The translations under genes were made by a program, and so were the position numbers. Below the pieces are notes generated by a model. The model made no database searches. It worked only from the letters and a program-made list of their open reading frames with translations, and had not been told where the DNA came from. From Leptidea sinapis (Eukaryota; Arthropoda; Insecta; Lepidoptera; Pieridae), in the NCBI RefSeq assembly GCF_905404315.1, contig NC_066269.1, forward strand, positions 15,320,501 through 15,384,500: a DNA stretch of 64,000 nt. The letters are read 5' to 3'. Below are positions 32,823-43,371 of the stretch, piece after piece (position 1 is the first letter of the stretch; each line of letters starts with the position of its first letter).

Positions 32823-33382
32823 TGTCTTTTTTTCAAGATATACTCAAAAACTATTGAACCAATTTTCAAGCTGTTTTCACCAATAAGTAGCCAGGTTCTG
32901 GAATGAAAGTTTTAGTATATAATTCGTTAAGTTTTATATACATATTTTTATATATTATAGGTATTTGTTGAAGATGTCGGAAAAAAATAAGCCGTCTGGG
33001 AGGTTCCAACGAAAATGCTGTCTTAACCCTTTGAGATGTAAGCAAAACAATGTATGGTGGAATTGTGCATCTTATGTGGGTCTACAGAAAAGTGCTATGG
33101 CATATGCCTATTTCTTAAGGATAAAATACTATTTCCATTTTAATACTTTAAAAATTGGAAATTATAAAGCGGTATTGTAAAAGCTGTTTACGCAAATACG
33201 ATATCAATCCATATTATTTTATAACTAAATAATTACTATAAAATCATTCAGAAATACATTTCTATTTCATTTTTAACTCATTAACTTTGATAACCCATTT
33301 CCGATGGTTTTACTACATTATTCCAGAATACTTACATAATATTTTTTTTCACTAACAGAACAGCGTCTGTCGGGTCAGCTAG
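32823..33382 (+). mobile_element. Helitron-like element with GGGTCAGCTAG end
   Basis: The 3' end, CTGTCGGGTCAGCTAG at 33382, matches the end of the element at 42319-42638. The left boundary is uncertain; an ATC near the SINE tail (about 32820) is possible. The 71-codon frame inside (32965-33180) matches nothing I know. Confidence 0.45.
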
Positions 33383-33581
33383 TCTATATATTTATATAAT
33401 TAAAATGGTCTTTATTTACGGCTCAATCACGCTCAAACCACTGATCGTATCAACATGAAAATACCACCATCCTGATGGTTTATGGCTATTTATTTTTTGA
33501 ATTCCAACGTTCCTTAAATAATTTATTTCCTTTTTAAATTCGCCCAGCGAAGCGGACGTTCCCGTCTGCTTCACTGGTTAG
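33383..33581 (+). mobile_element. Small Helitron-like element, same family as 23089-23305
   Basis: Starts TCTATATATTTATATAAT immediately after the CTAG of the previous element. It contains AAACCACTGATCGTATCAAC, GATGGTTTATGGC and CCCAGCGAAGCGGACG, and ends at a degraded GGTTAG. Confidence 0.5.
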
Positions 33582-33631
33582 TATATATAATGAAAATATA
33601 TAGATAATAATATAAGATAAATATATAGAAA

Positions 33632-33834
33632 ATATATATTGTATATATAATGTTTGAGGCTCTTTCCAGCCTAAGCCACTGATGGTGTCAACCTAGAACT
33701 ACCACCATTCAATGCAAATTTCATCCTAGATGGTTTATGGCTACTTATTTTTTTTATTGTATTTGTTATAAGATGAATAAAATTTCATTTATTTCTTTTC
33801 AAATTCGCTCAGCGAAGCGGGTGGGAACAGCTAG
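33632..33834 (+). mobile_element. Small Helitron-like element, third family member
   Basis: GTTTGAGGCTCTTTCCAGCC, TAAGCCACTGATGGTGTC, TCCTAGATGGTTTATGGC, then CAGCGAAGCGGGTGGGAACA and GCTAG (33830-33834) followed by T. Confidence 0.6.
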
Positions 33835-35480
33835 TATAATTATTATAAATTGAAATATAAGGTGTGCAACATAGTTGCAGTGAAATAAAAATTCAGTTCT
33901 TTCAATAACAATGAAACTCTAAGTCTCAAGATGGAAACAATCTCGACGTGATAACATTGAGGAGTCTGTTTATATAAATTGAACTCTTCCAACGGAATAA
34001 AAATGCGAATTTACTGGACGCTTCCCAACTAGTTTTGGATGTTTGCCAATTCACACCACGAATGTCGAACAACTTAAGTACATCATTAGTTTTTCCATCT
34101 TTAATGATGAGATATACGCCTTGAATAATTAATGGTATTTATTTGGTACGTGCATTAAAAGGGTGTTAAAATTTTAAATTTGCAGGTACTTATTAACTTT
34201 CAAAATCTTTTAATTTATACGTTCTGTGTTTTAACGTACGTAACATAAAAGTGACATTTTAATATATAATATATCTTTTGAACTACAGATTATTGTACTG
34301 CCTGAAAGTATTTTTCCTATTTATAACAAAACGCTGTTTTTGTGTTCATGTATGAACTTTTTTAATTGTTTTTAACAAATTTGCATACAGACTAGCAGAA
34401 ATTGTTTCAATGCAGAACTGTCAAACCGTGCGTCAATAAATTGAAAATGAATATAGTACATAAGTATTGAAAACTATCCTATCTCTCAAGTTGGACTAAA
34501 TTGCACTCTTTGAAGTAATCTCAATCAAAATTTGTTCATAAGTTTAGTAGTTCACAGGACACAAACATCAGGACACTGGATTTATATATATATTAGGATA
34601 ATAAGGCTGTCAGGATATACAGATAACAGGACTGCTTCTATAACATAATATTTCACACAAAGTGGCGAACCTGATAATTTCATCTCCAACATGTTAAAAT
34701 ATAAAAAAGTTTTATTATACACCATAATTGAACAAAATCTCTCACGATTTCATTCTATTATTAGTTTTATACGTAAGAGTGATATTATATTTACCATAAT
34801 TTTATTGTATCTTACTTACCTTACAGAACAAAACCACCCTATACATAAGATTATTATGAAATCGTTTAACCGAATGTTCTCTTTGTAAGTACTGACATTA
34901 TGATTCACCCCCACCTGTTTTATGACGTTTGTCAGACAGCCATTTGTTTAATATAGTATGAACATAATCATATGTTTAAAACTGAATTTATTAAGATTAA
35001 AATATTTGATTTTTAAATTGTTTTTAAAGGATTTATTTAATTAACTTGTAAGTATTAAGAGATAGTAATAACAATATCAACAATATAATGATCGATAAGA
35101 CATAATTGAATGAAATCCTTTAAAATTTTAAATATGAGGTTTTAGAACGAGATTTTTTTTATTTTTATATAAAAATTTTCAAGAACGAAATTTCTATTGC
35201 AAAATAATAATGACATCACCGTTAGCGTAACGCGACTAATTCGCAAATAAACTACTCACCCGATCGTACTTTTCATAACGCTCTCCCGATCACACTTTCG
35301 TAACGTTCTCGTCACGCATTCACCAGCTTGCTCCCCAAGTCATGCACACGAAAGAAGGATTTTTTTTATTTTTTTTTTATTTATTCAATCCACCAGTGAT
35401 AATTACATTAACACAAGCATCAATACAATGTTCAATCTAAAGTTAATTCTAAATACATTACCTGTTAAGGCAGATACAGA
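33835..35480. other. AT-rich non-coding stretch
   Basis: No exon recognised. A long T-rich run at 35361-35395 followed by TTCAATCCACCAGTGATAAT could be the tail end of a minus-strand LINE; a comparable T-run lies at 41969-41987. Confidence 0.35.
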
Positions 35481-35790
35481 AGCCCTATTACCAAAATCGA
35501 AATACGAAGTTTCGGTTCACCGATCGTACATTTTTCTATTACGAAAGTATTTTTAATCCGATGATCGATACGAATTTCGCGATTAGACATTTTGTTTTCC
35601 GTTTACCTTATTCCCAGATTCACTTGAAACGTATGTACAACTTCACTTTTTATGGTTATGTCTATGGTTCTGAAACGAAATCCGTCCGCACTATTCGGAT
35701 TCGAAGTACTTTGGTAATAGAATTATATTTGAAGTTCGTCGTTTTTTCGATTCGGACGAAACTTCGGCTTTCGATTTCGGTAATAGGGCT
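35481..35790. mobile_element. 310-bp TIR element with CAGA target duplication
   Basis: The left AGCCCTATTACCAAAATCGA and the complement of the right end (AGCCCTATTACCGAAATCGA) match 19/20. The arms stay similar for about 100 bp (CGAAGTTTCG, ATTACnAAAGTA, AATCCGA). CAGA occurs directly outside both ends (35477-35480 and 35791-35794). The 82-codon frame inside is unremarkable. Superfamily unassigned. Confidence 0.75.
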
Positions 35791-35809
35791 CAGATTGTAT
35801 TTTTTATAA

Positions 35810-36002
35810 ATTTTACAAAAATACAATCTAAGATTTAATATAAAAATCTGGTCAATGTGTTTGTAAAGTCCCTATTTCGTTTAAAGTTCATTTAAGATAC
35901 GCTTTTATGATGCAAACTTCAAACAACAAAGTTCTTCTAATATAATATAGAAATTTGCTATCGATATTCAACGGAGCAGTAAGCGCTCTAATTTGAATAC
36001 TT
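35810..36002 (+). repeat. tRNA-like composite repeat, 3' part
   Basis: Shares ATCTAAGATTTAATATAAAA, GTGTTTGTAAAGTCCCTATT, TCGTTTAAAGTTCATTTAAG and GTAAGCGCTCTAATTTGAAT with 43860-44037, including the same junction to a minus-strand SINE-A. Confidence 0.7.
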
Positions 36003-36058
36003 TTTTTTATGAAAATAAGGGACGAGACGAGCAGCACGTTCAGCTGATAGTTATTGTC
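36003..36058 (-). repeat. SINE-A tail fragment
   Basis: TTTATGAAAATAAGGGACGA, then ACGAGCAGCACGTTCAGCTG; truncated after about 55 bp. Confidence 0.8.
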
Positions 36059-36186
36059 AGCATGCAATTATTATGAAGTTTACAAATATTTATCATATGG
36101 TATAATCAAATGAAGTACTTATAGATATTTCACTTAAATGGGGTATGACTTTCTGAGATAATAACGATTCAATAATCAGACCAGTT

Positions 36187-36466
36187 ACCAGTGGGAGGCT
36201 CCTTTGCACAGGATGCTAGCTAGATTATGGGTACGACAACGGCGCCTATTCCTGCTGTGAAGCAGAAATGTGTAAGCATTACTGTGATTCGGTCTGAAGG
36301 GCGCCGTAGCTAGTGAAATTACTTGGCAAATTAGACTTAACATCTTATGTCTCAGAATTTTTGGGGTTTTTCAAGAATCCTGAGCGGCACTGCATGGGCA
36401 AGGCGTATCAATTACCATCAGCTGAACGTCCTGCTCGTCTCGACCCTTATTTTCATTAAAAAAAAG
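36187..36466 (+). repeat. SINE-A copy, near full length
   Basis: ACCAGTGGGAGGCTCCTTTG through GGGCGCCGTAGCTAGTGAAA to TTATTTTCATTAAAAAAAA; about 40 bp around the first stem arm are missing. Confidence 0.9.
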
Positions 36467-38042
36467 ACTATGAAATATATGTGGCTAGATTTGTGTTTCG
36501 CCGCTCGTACAAGATAAGTTTGTATATATTAATCAAGGAACTGTCGATATCAACACCCACAGATATCTCTGCCAAAATAATTCTAATAAATTATTCATAG
36601 ACCCCAAAGATCTCAAGCCTATGATAATTCAGCAATCAGACCTTTATATATATTGCTTGGTACTATTCCGCTAATACACACGAAAGTAGAGATTTGTTTG
36701 TAATAAATATAATGTTAAACTCACCGTTTCGCTTTAAAAAATACAAAATCTATTCAATTTGTTATTTTTTTAAAGTACTTCTGGGATTAATTACATGAAT
36801 TAAATTTGAAAACGAAATTTCTCAAGCCACAACCTGAGAGTTCTACAAGACATAATATCATGATTTATAATCCTTTTGTTACTCGAATGGTTGGCTCAGT
36901 GGAAAAGCACTCGCACGGAATGCAGTTCATAAATTTGGTTTTCAAATTTAATTTTAACGTCCGCAGCCATCTTGTTCGCAAATTCGGAACACAAAGTATC
37001 CTAAACATATCAATCGATTTGAAAGTGTTCAGCGGAAGCTTACACGGTATCTGGGCTTTAAGTGATAAATTTCTAATGTAACCTATGAAGAACGCTTCAA
37101 GGTCTTCAACCTTCTATCAGTGAGAGCAGGTAGAGCGAGATTATATTGAGTTACATTGTAAAGTATAATGCTTGGAATATATTAAAGATCTACCATCTTT
37201 GTTAGGTAAAATTGCATGCTATTTACAAGAAGTCTTAAACTCGCCTCAAAGCATATCAGAACGCGTTATTTTTCCCTATAAAATTTACGAGCGAACTTTA
37301 ATACTTACAAGCATGCAAACAAATTTAAAGTAAACGTTTTCTTTTGAGTTTGTGTAAGTTTAATACTTTCATGTTGAAGTAAACTTATGTTTTACAAATA
37401 AATGTTATTCTTTATATTACATGTAGTGAAGGCGAACACGTGCGAGGCTGTTTCGTTGAAATTACAGAAATAAAATTGGAAATAAGGCAATTAAATTTGT
37501 CGATTCAGCATACAAAAGTATTTAACATTAAAAACTTGATTTCGTATGCCAAATTTTGTAACACATGAACTAATAACAATTTTAGTGCATTTTCCTATAG
37601 ATGTACCTACTGTGAGAAATTAAAAAAAAAATACGCTTAAAAAACCGACTTCAAAAACTTAAAAGTATAAAATAACTTAATAGAGATTTAATTTGATACA
37701 ACTCTTATGCAAACCTTATACCTTTAATTTTAATAAAATAAAGTTATTTGTATGTGCTACCTATTGATAGGGCTTAAGTCGGTGCTTGCCCGCTTGGGCT
37801 GATTGGTTCTAGACGAAGCTATCCCGCTCAAAGTCAGGCGTGACGAATGTAGGTACCTGCTATTAAATTTGGCTTGGCACCGACTCCATTTTTTTAGTTT
37901 TTACTTTTTTGTGTCAATAATCAGCTAAACTATATTAAGATTTCGTTGTTTTTACTGTCATATAATAAATAGTAATTTTGTTTAAGTAGCTATGAGTAGG
38001 CTGACAATGGTTCCGCGTGCCTTAAACAATTATGATATATAT
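36467..38042. other. Non-coding stretch with a degraded tRNA-like repeat
   Basis: At 36815-36960, CCACAACCTGAGAGTTCTAC, GGTTGGCTCAGTGGAAAAGC and GTTCATAAATTTGGTTTTCA match the composite repeat at 43500-43860 and 52400-52680. At 37645, AAAAACCGACTTCAAAAAC is an end of the AACCGACTTC family. No exon recognised. Confidence 0.5.
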
Positions 38043-38178
38043 ATGGAGGGGCGCGCTCATTATAAAACTGCTGCCGACGGCGGGTCGGCTCACTTCTACT
38101 TTGTACGGTTTTGCGTGCGGACGCGCTGCGCGACGACCGACAGTTGGGCTGCAGCCGTTGACTAGTTAGGTCGTTACT
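38043..38178 (+). repeat. 5' LTR, 136 bp
   Basis: Starts ATGGAGGGGCGCGCTCATTA and ends AGTTAGGTCGTTACT. TTATAAAA at about 38061 is a good TATA box and TCACTTCTACTT about 30 bp later a plausible initiator. I see no tRNA-complementary primer site directly after it. Confidence 0.85.
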
Positions 38179-38390
38179 TTTTTTTATAATTGATTGTTAA
38201 TTATGAACATCGATTTAATGAATGGTGTTTAGGATGTCACTGCATTTTATGCAATACGTTTTAATCAAAAGAAATTTTTGTTTTTTCATGTTCAATGGTG
38301 TGTCACGGGCTTGTGATGCTACGAAGTGGCAACTTCATTTGCTGCATAGCCTGGCGTGTTGCATAGCGTCTAAGAAGAAGGACGGAGCAT

Positions 38391-38660
38391 CGTGAGGCGG
38401 CATCTGCTCGTGCTGCTACGAGGCGGCAACTACTCGTGCTGCTAAGAGGCGGCAACTACTCGTGCTGCTAAGAGGCGGCAACTACTCGTGCTGCTATGAT
38501 GCGGCAACTGCTCGTGATGCTACGAGGCGGCATCTGCTCGTGCTGCTGCAGCGCGTAATCTGCTCGTGCTGCTACAGCGCACAATCTGCTCGTGCTTCCT
38601 CAGCTCGCAATCTGCTTCTTCGTGCTACAGTACGCAATCTGCTCTTCGTGCTTCATCAAT
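38391..38660 (+). repeat. 26-bp tandem repeat in the LTR element leader
   Basis: About ten units related to CTCGTGCTGCTAAGAGGCGG plus CAACTA. The first ones are nearly identical; later ones are diverged (GCAGCGCGTAAT, ACAGCGCACAAT, CAGCTCGCAAT). GC-rich and on the plus strand. Confidence 0.85.
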
Positions 38661-38699
38661 TATTTTCGCCTGGCTAATTGGTTTGTCACTGCAACGTGT

Positions 38700-40200
38700 A
38701 TGGTGAGAAATTTTAATTTTACGATTGAGGAGCATAAAGGGCGTGCCCATGCGCCGTGTAACATTATTATTGTTACAGGAGGAAGACTAGAATATTTTGT
38801 TGAAGGGGGCGATGATGTCACATGCCGATTACTTGTGCAGAAACCCCTTCCGTAAAGTGTTTCAGGTCACTCAACATCGTAATTGGGCTCAGATAGCGCA
38901 AGCTGCGGATGAAGAGACGCGAGAGCTTATTCAAAGACTCAGAGAAGGTAGCTTAGATCCCAATCGCTATGTTGAGAAAAATGACCTTTTGTATTACAAG
39001 TACTCTCCGATTGGCGAGCAACCCCGGTTCCTTTGTTTTATTCCCCGAGGTCACCGACTTAGTCTGCTTCGAGTGTTTCATGACGAGCCATGTGACCATC
39101 ACATTGGCTATGACAAATCCTTAGATTTAATTTTAAAGCACTTTTGGTTCCCAGGCCTTAGGCAATTCGTTAAAAAGTACCTCGAACATTGTTTGATTTG
39201 GAGATCTTGAACTTGGAGATGCCAAGAAACGTGTGCCTAGAGCTCCACAACAAATCATAACTTCTTGGGAAAAGCCCAATCAACCTTTTTCAGTAGTACA
39301 CTCGGATGTGCTAGGTCCACTTCCCGAGTCGAACGGCTTCAAGTTTGTTCTCCTTATCGTGGATGCGTACACTAAATACACGCTCCTTTATCCCATTTAT
39401 AGGCAGGACGTAGAAGAACTTTTAAGAGTGTTTAATAACGCGGTTTCACTTTTTGGTGTACCAAAGGTGATTGTAACCGACAGAAGCTGAATGTTTCAGT
39501 CCGCTAGGTTCTTAGATTTTGTTAAAGAAATGGGATCGGAGATACATTTGATTACTGCAGAGATGCACCAATCGAACGGCCAGGTTGAGAGGTACGCCCG
39601 TACCGTTTTGAACCTTCTTCGTATTGAGACCAACCACAAAGGAGCAGCCCGGTCGGAGACGCTGTGGAAACTCCAACTGACCCTCAACGTGACCAAGCAG
39701 AAGACGACTCAGGCGTCGCCATTAATTCTACTGGTGGGCACCGAGGCAGCGACCCTCATGATCGGGTCACTGGTCCGAGACGTTACTTTAGAAGGCGTGC
39801 AGCTGAATCGAGAAGCACAAAGCGAGTTACGCCGAGCCCGCGCGACTGAGCTGCTGAAACAAAACCAGTCGTGACAGGACAACTATGTAAATCGAAACCG
39901 ACGTACCCCAAAAGTTTTAATGTGAACGATGTGGTTTTCGTTATTAAGTTTTCGCAGGCAACTGGAAAGATGGATTACGGGATGAGAGGACCATACAGGG
40001 TCACACGCGCACTGCCGAGTGGACGGTATGAGCTGCGCTTGCTGACCGGCTCCTACGGCAAGACGACGCAAGCAGCTGCTCAGTACATGGTGCTCTGGAA
40101 AGAGGAGTGGTGTCCTGAGACTTGCGCTGCATTCTTTGAGCGCGAGTGTACTTGTGTGCTAAGACGTCTGCATCGCCATAAAGGGTTGTGCAAATCTTAG
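38700..40200 (+). pseudogene. Gypsy-like pol remnant: RNase H end and integrase
   Basis: The left end reads FTIEEHKGRAH and, in another frame, MSHADYLCRNPF, the usual end of the RNase H-connection region (GxxMxHADxLSR). The zinc-binding integrase domain follows (HRLSLLRVFHDEPCDHHIGY, KHFWFPGLRQFVKKYLEHC). Then, after a frameshift near 39208, comes the catalytic core: VVHSDVLGPL with the first aspartate, KVIVTDRS with the second, an in-frame TGA, then HQSNGQVERYARTVLNLL with the glutamate. A C-terminal part ends with an SH3-like stretch (VNDVVFVIKFSQATGKMDYG, GPYRVTRALPSGRYELR). It would insert element DNA into the genome if intact; here at least three breaks make it inactive. RT and protease are missing. 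Confidence 0.85.
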
Positions 40201-40210
40201 GGTGGGTCAT

Positions 40211-40506
40211 ATAGAGGACGGACTGCGAGACGTTCCTCTGTGTAACTGTAGACGGACTGCGAGACGTCTACGTCAGGTAAACTGCCCGTATAACGGATGT
40301 CTTGCCCGTATAACGTGCTTTTTGTCGTGTAGAGGACGGACTGCGAGACGTTATTCTCGGTGATTTGGTAATCACCCTACACGATGGGTCGTGTAGAGGA
40401 CGGACTGCGAGACGTTCCTCTCGGTGATTTGGTAATCACCCTATACGATGGGTTATGTAGAGGACGGACTGCGAGACGTTCCTTTGGCAATAAATGCCCT
40501 ACATGA
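40211..40506 (+). repeat. Array of five hairpin units with invariant GACTGCGAGA loop
   Basis: The word ACGGACTGCGAGACGT occurs at about 40219, 40253, 40337, 40401 and 40465. Each is framed by complementary flanks that differ between copies: AGAGGACG/CGTTCCTCT (40213-40239) and GTAGACG/CGTCTAC (40248-40271). In units 3-5 there is an outer stem, TCGTGTAG/CTACACGA (40325, 40377), TCGTGTAG/CTATACGA (40389, 40441) and ATGTAG/CTACAT (40455, 40499). Units 3 and 4 also hold GGTGATTTGGTAATCACC and unit 5 GGCA...TGCC, further stem-loops. The array follows the integrase frame on the sense strand. Confidence 0.85.
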
Positions 40507-40701
40507 CGGCGAATGAACATGAATTCATGTGTTGCGTGACGTATGCATGATGTTTCTGTGTGATGAATGGAACTCTATGGAATACTAAGATAACGTCTGG
40601 GTATCCCATAGACTGCTTAGCTAGTCAACGTGTGTCTGATGAATGAATGAAAGAAAAGGCCACATAAGACGAGTTGCGTGCGAGAAAAAGTGTAGGCAAA
40701 T

Positions 40702-40890
40702 GTGTTAGCTCCCCGAAAAACGTTAAACATCCTTGTTGGTTTCACAGAAGACGATCTGACTGAAGACACCACTTCCGCTCATCATGATGCGGAGCCAGTC
40801 GCTGGGCCTTCTCGTCCTGCTGGTGAAAACCATGAAGCGGCCGTGCACAGCCTGCCGGATCTTTCTGATGCCGTCGGGGATGACGCATAA
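40702..40890 (+). CDS. Short acidic frame before the 3' LTR, unknown
   Basis: A 62-codon frame contains GFTEDDLTEDTTSAHHDAEP and VAGPSRPAGENHEA, ending in TAA. Acidic, proline-containing tails like this occur at the ends of some gypsy pol proteins, so it may be a displaced C-terminus of the same polyprotein. It has no recognisable domain, no independent promoter and no homologue that I know. Treat as hypothetical. Confidence 0.3.
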   Translation: MLAPRKTLNILVGFTEDDLTEDTTSAHHDAEPVAGPSRPAGENHEAAVHSLPDLSDAVGDDA

Positions 40891-40931
40891 TCAGGATGGC
40901 CGTGTTGAATACTACCACCCGGCCCAGGAAC

Positions 40932-41067
40932 ATGGAGGGGCGCGCTCATTATAAAAGTGCTGCCGACGGCGGATCGGCTCACTTCTACTTCGTACGGCGT
41001 TGCGTGCGGACGCGTTGCGCGACGACCGACAGTTGGGCTGCAACCGTTGACTAGTTAGGTCGTTACT
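40932..41067 (+). repeat. 3' LTR, 136 bp
   Basis: Same length as the 5' LTR, about 95% identical. Preceded by CCCGGCCCAGGAAC, not a strong polypurine tract. Confidence 0.85.
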
Positions 41068-41379
41068 CTGCCCAATGTCTGTTTGAATATTAGTCACGGT
41101 GATATTTCAAAATTTATTCTTAGAAGCTTAACAAATTGATGTATTTCATTTAAAAATGAATTAATTAGATGTTGGCTCGTTTGTGAATCCTTAGTTGGTG
41201 GTTTAAAAATTTGTCAATCGTTATAAATAAAAACCCTTTTGATCTTATTTCCTAAAAATATATATATTTCACGTTCTTGTGAGACACTAAAATATCGTGA
41301 AGAACGTTTGTTAGCTTGAATGACAGGTAGCCTAAGACTCACTTATCGGCAAACGGGTTAATGGCAATAATATATATCA

Positions 41380-41625
41380 AATGAAAACTCATGAAAAACC
41401 AGTACACAAACTGTAATAACATCATTCACGTAAACAAAAAAATTCATAAAATGAAAACTACTGGGCCAAACTATTTCAAATTATTATCGGACCAAATGGC
41501 AAATATTCCGCATCAAACTAAGGAAGAATCTCGAAAATCGAATCATAAATGTAAGCGTAATCGGTGTAAATATATAAAAAAATACCAATCGAATTGAGAG
41601 GAGGTCCATTTTGAAGTCGATAATC
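41380..41625 (+). repeat. AACCGACTTC-family repeat, copy with damaged end
   Basis: Shares ACTACTGGGCCAAACTATTT, GGACCAAATGGCA, GTAATCGGTGTA and the CCAATCGAATTGAGAGGAGG end with 53900-54133. The end motif is degraded to TTTTGAAGTCGATAA. Confidence 0.6.
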
Positions 41626-42318
41626 GATTTTAATTTAACTACTTGTTGATATGAGTTTAAAATTACGGTATTTTTTTATCACCTCGAGTTAGAAATTCAA
41701 TTTACTACGATTTCAAGGGCACGCAATATTGAATGATATGCAAGTTTAACTTGTAACTTTTACTTTATGACTGAAAAAAGTATTGTATACAGACAGACGG
41801 GTGTATGACGACGAAAATATGGCGTTGTTTTTACACGCTTTTAATTAGCTTCACCTGTATGTATGTTTGTTAGTAACCAACTCATTTGGGCGCGATTTTG
41901 ACCCACTTTAAAGGGCCAGATTTCGTTGTTAATTTATATAATTTTTATCTATCGTCTATAAGGCAGGATTTTTTTTTTTTTTTTTTATTCTTATTAAATC
42001 CTTCATACATTACTTAGTTCACTTAATTCTACTTAATATTATTATACTATACTAACAATAGATGTTAATTTAAATTTTAACCACTACCTCTAACCGATTT
42101 AACTAATATTAGCAAATTTTTGGATACTAAAGAGAATTTCTAATTCAACAATGCAAATAATAGTTAAAAAAAACTAAAAAAACACACTAGCACTAACAAA
42201 AACGAAGAATATTTTCTATTTTTTCGTTCGGTTTTCTAAAAAAAGCGTTTTTTTTTTAACTATCACTAGGTTGACGTGTAGTGTTTCAAAGTACTGTAAC
42301 ATCTAAATTCTGCTTTCA

Positions 42319-42638
42319 TCTTATATATAAAATTATCGTGTCACAATGTTCGTTCCCGTACTCCTCCGAAACGGCTTGACCGATTCTCATGAAATTTTGT
42401 GAGCATATTGATTAGGTCTGAGAATCGGCCAACATCTATATCATCATTTTTCATACCCCTAAATGTTAAGGGTGGTCAACACGATTTTTTTTTGTTTTTT
42501 GACATTTTTAAATTTGTTTGATTATGAGTCAGCATTAAAAAATACATACAACTTCAAATTTTCACCCATCTACGATCAACAGTTACTTTTGTTTCGCGAT
42601 TTTAATATCGGCAATACAACGTTTGCTGGGTCAGCTAG
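42319..42638 (+). mobile_element. Non-autonomous Helitron-like element, 320 bp
   Basis: Starts TCTTATATATAAAATTATCG and ends GTTTGCTGGGTCAGCTAG, with A immediately before and T immediately after, the classic Helitron insertion pattern (A^T, TC...CTAG). The interior has TCGTTCCCGTACTCC-like and CTCATGAAATTTTGTGAGCA words common in such elements. No Rep/helicase coding. Confidence 0.65.
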
Positions 42639-43141
42639 TAATTTATAATATTATGTCCAGAAATTTAATTAGAACTGACATCCGTATGACATTTCACAGC
42701 AAACTTATGGAAATTATACGGACACTTCACTATAATATCAGCCTTTTATAATTGCTCCTTTTTAACTATCATATTGCCTTTGAATGAGCTCCCGAGTAGC
42801 TCGAGTTACTACAGCGGACATGAGACTAATTGATTACCCACCTGCTACAAAATGTATGTTTAATTAATAACAGAGTATTGTTACTCGTATGAAAATATAA
42901 TGGATAATTAATTAAAACAGCTTGTGTGCATCATAAGCTTGCCTGAAATGAAACTTATTTAATAAACATTTACAAAATTTTACGGTTGAACACTTAATTA
43001 AATAAAGTTCAATGTGGAGTGTTTGGAAACCTCACTATATTTAGAAAAGCTGCCTGATGAAATTCAAAATCAAAGCCCATTTATATATTATGTTGTAACG
43101 CTTTGGTTATACAACTGTTTATTGCAACATTGTACTCCGCA

Positions 43142-43250
43142 GAATTAAAAAAGAGTACAAACGAGCGTACGGGTCATCAGGTGTTAAGTGATCACCGTCG
43201 CCCTCATTCTCTTGCAACACCAGAAAAATCAAAGGAGAATTGACGGCAAT
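43142..43250 (-). mobile_element. LINE-B 3' UTR fragment
   Basis: ACAAACGAGCGTACGGGTCA, GTTAAGTGATCACCGTCGCC, CTCTTGCAACACCAGA match the minus-strand LINE-B 3' end. Confidence 0.8.
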
Positions 43251-43371
43251 GTACTTATATTGCCATTTTAAATAATAATATTAATAATTATAATATTGAT
43301 TATTATAAGTATTAATCTTAACGATTTGTTACTTTTTAAGTGATAATCCTCAAATCTGGGATTAATTACAC

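Larger units (their letters stand above)
38043..41067 (+). mobile_element. Gypsy-like LTR retrotransposon, internally deleted
   Basis: The two 136-bp LTRs (38043-38178 and 40932-41067) differ at 7 positions with no indels. Between them are a tandem-repeat leader, the end of RNase H, an integrase with stops and frameshifts, a hairpin array and a short acidic frame. Gag, protease and reverse transcriptase are absent, so only about 2.8 kb of internal sequence remains. No target duplication was found (GATATATAT left, CTGCCCAA right), which suggests rearrangement or unrecognised ends. Confidence 0.85.

Noticed and set aside
35561..35809. 82-codon plus frame at the small TIR element
   Set aside because: It lies within the complementary arms and has no recognisable domain; it follows from the base composition of the element.
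38034..41076. Target-site duplication for the gypsy-like element
   Set aside because: The bases outside the two LTRs (GATATATAT and CTGCCCAAT) do not match.
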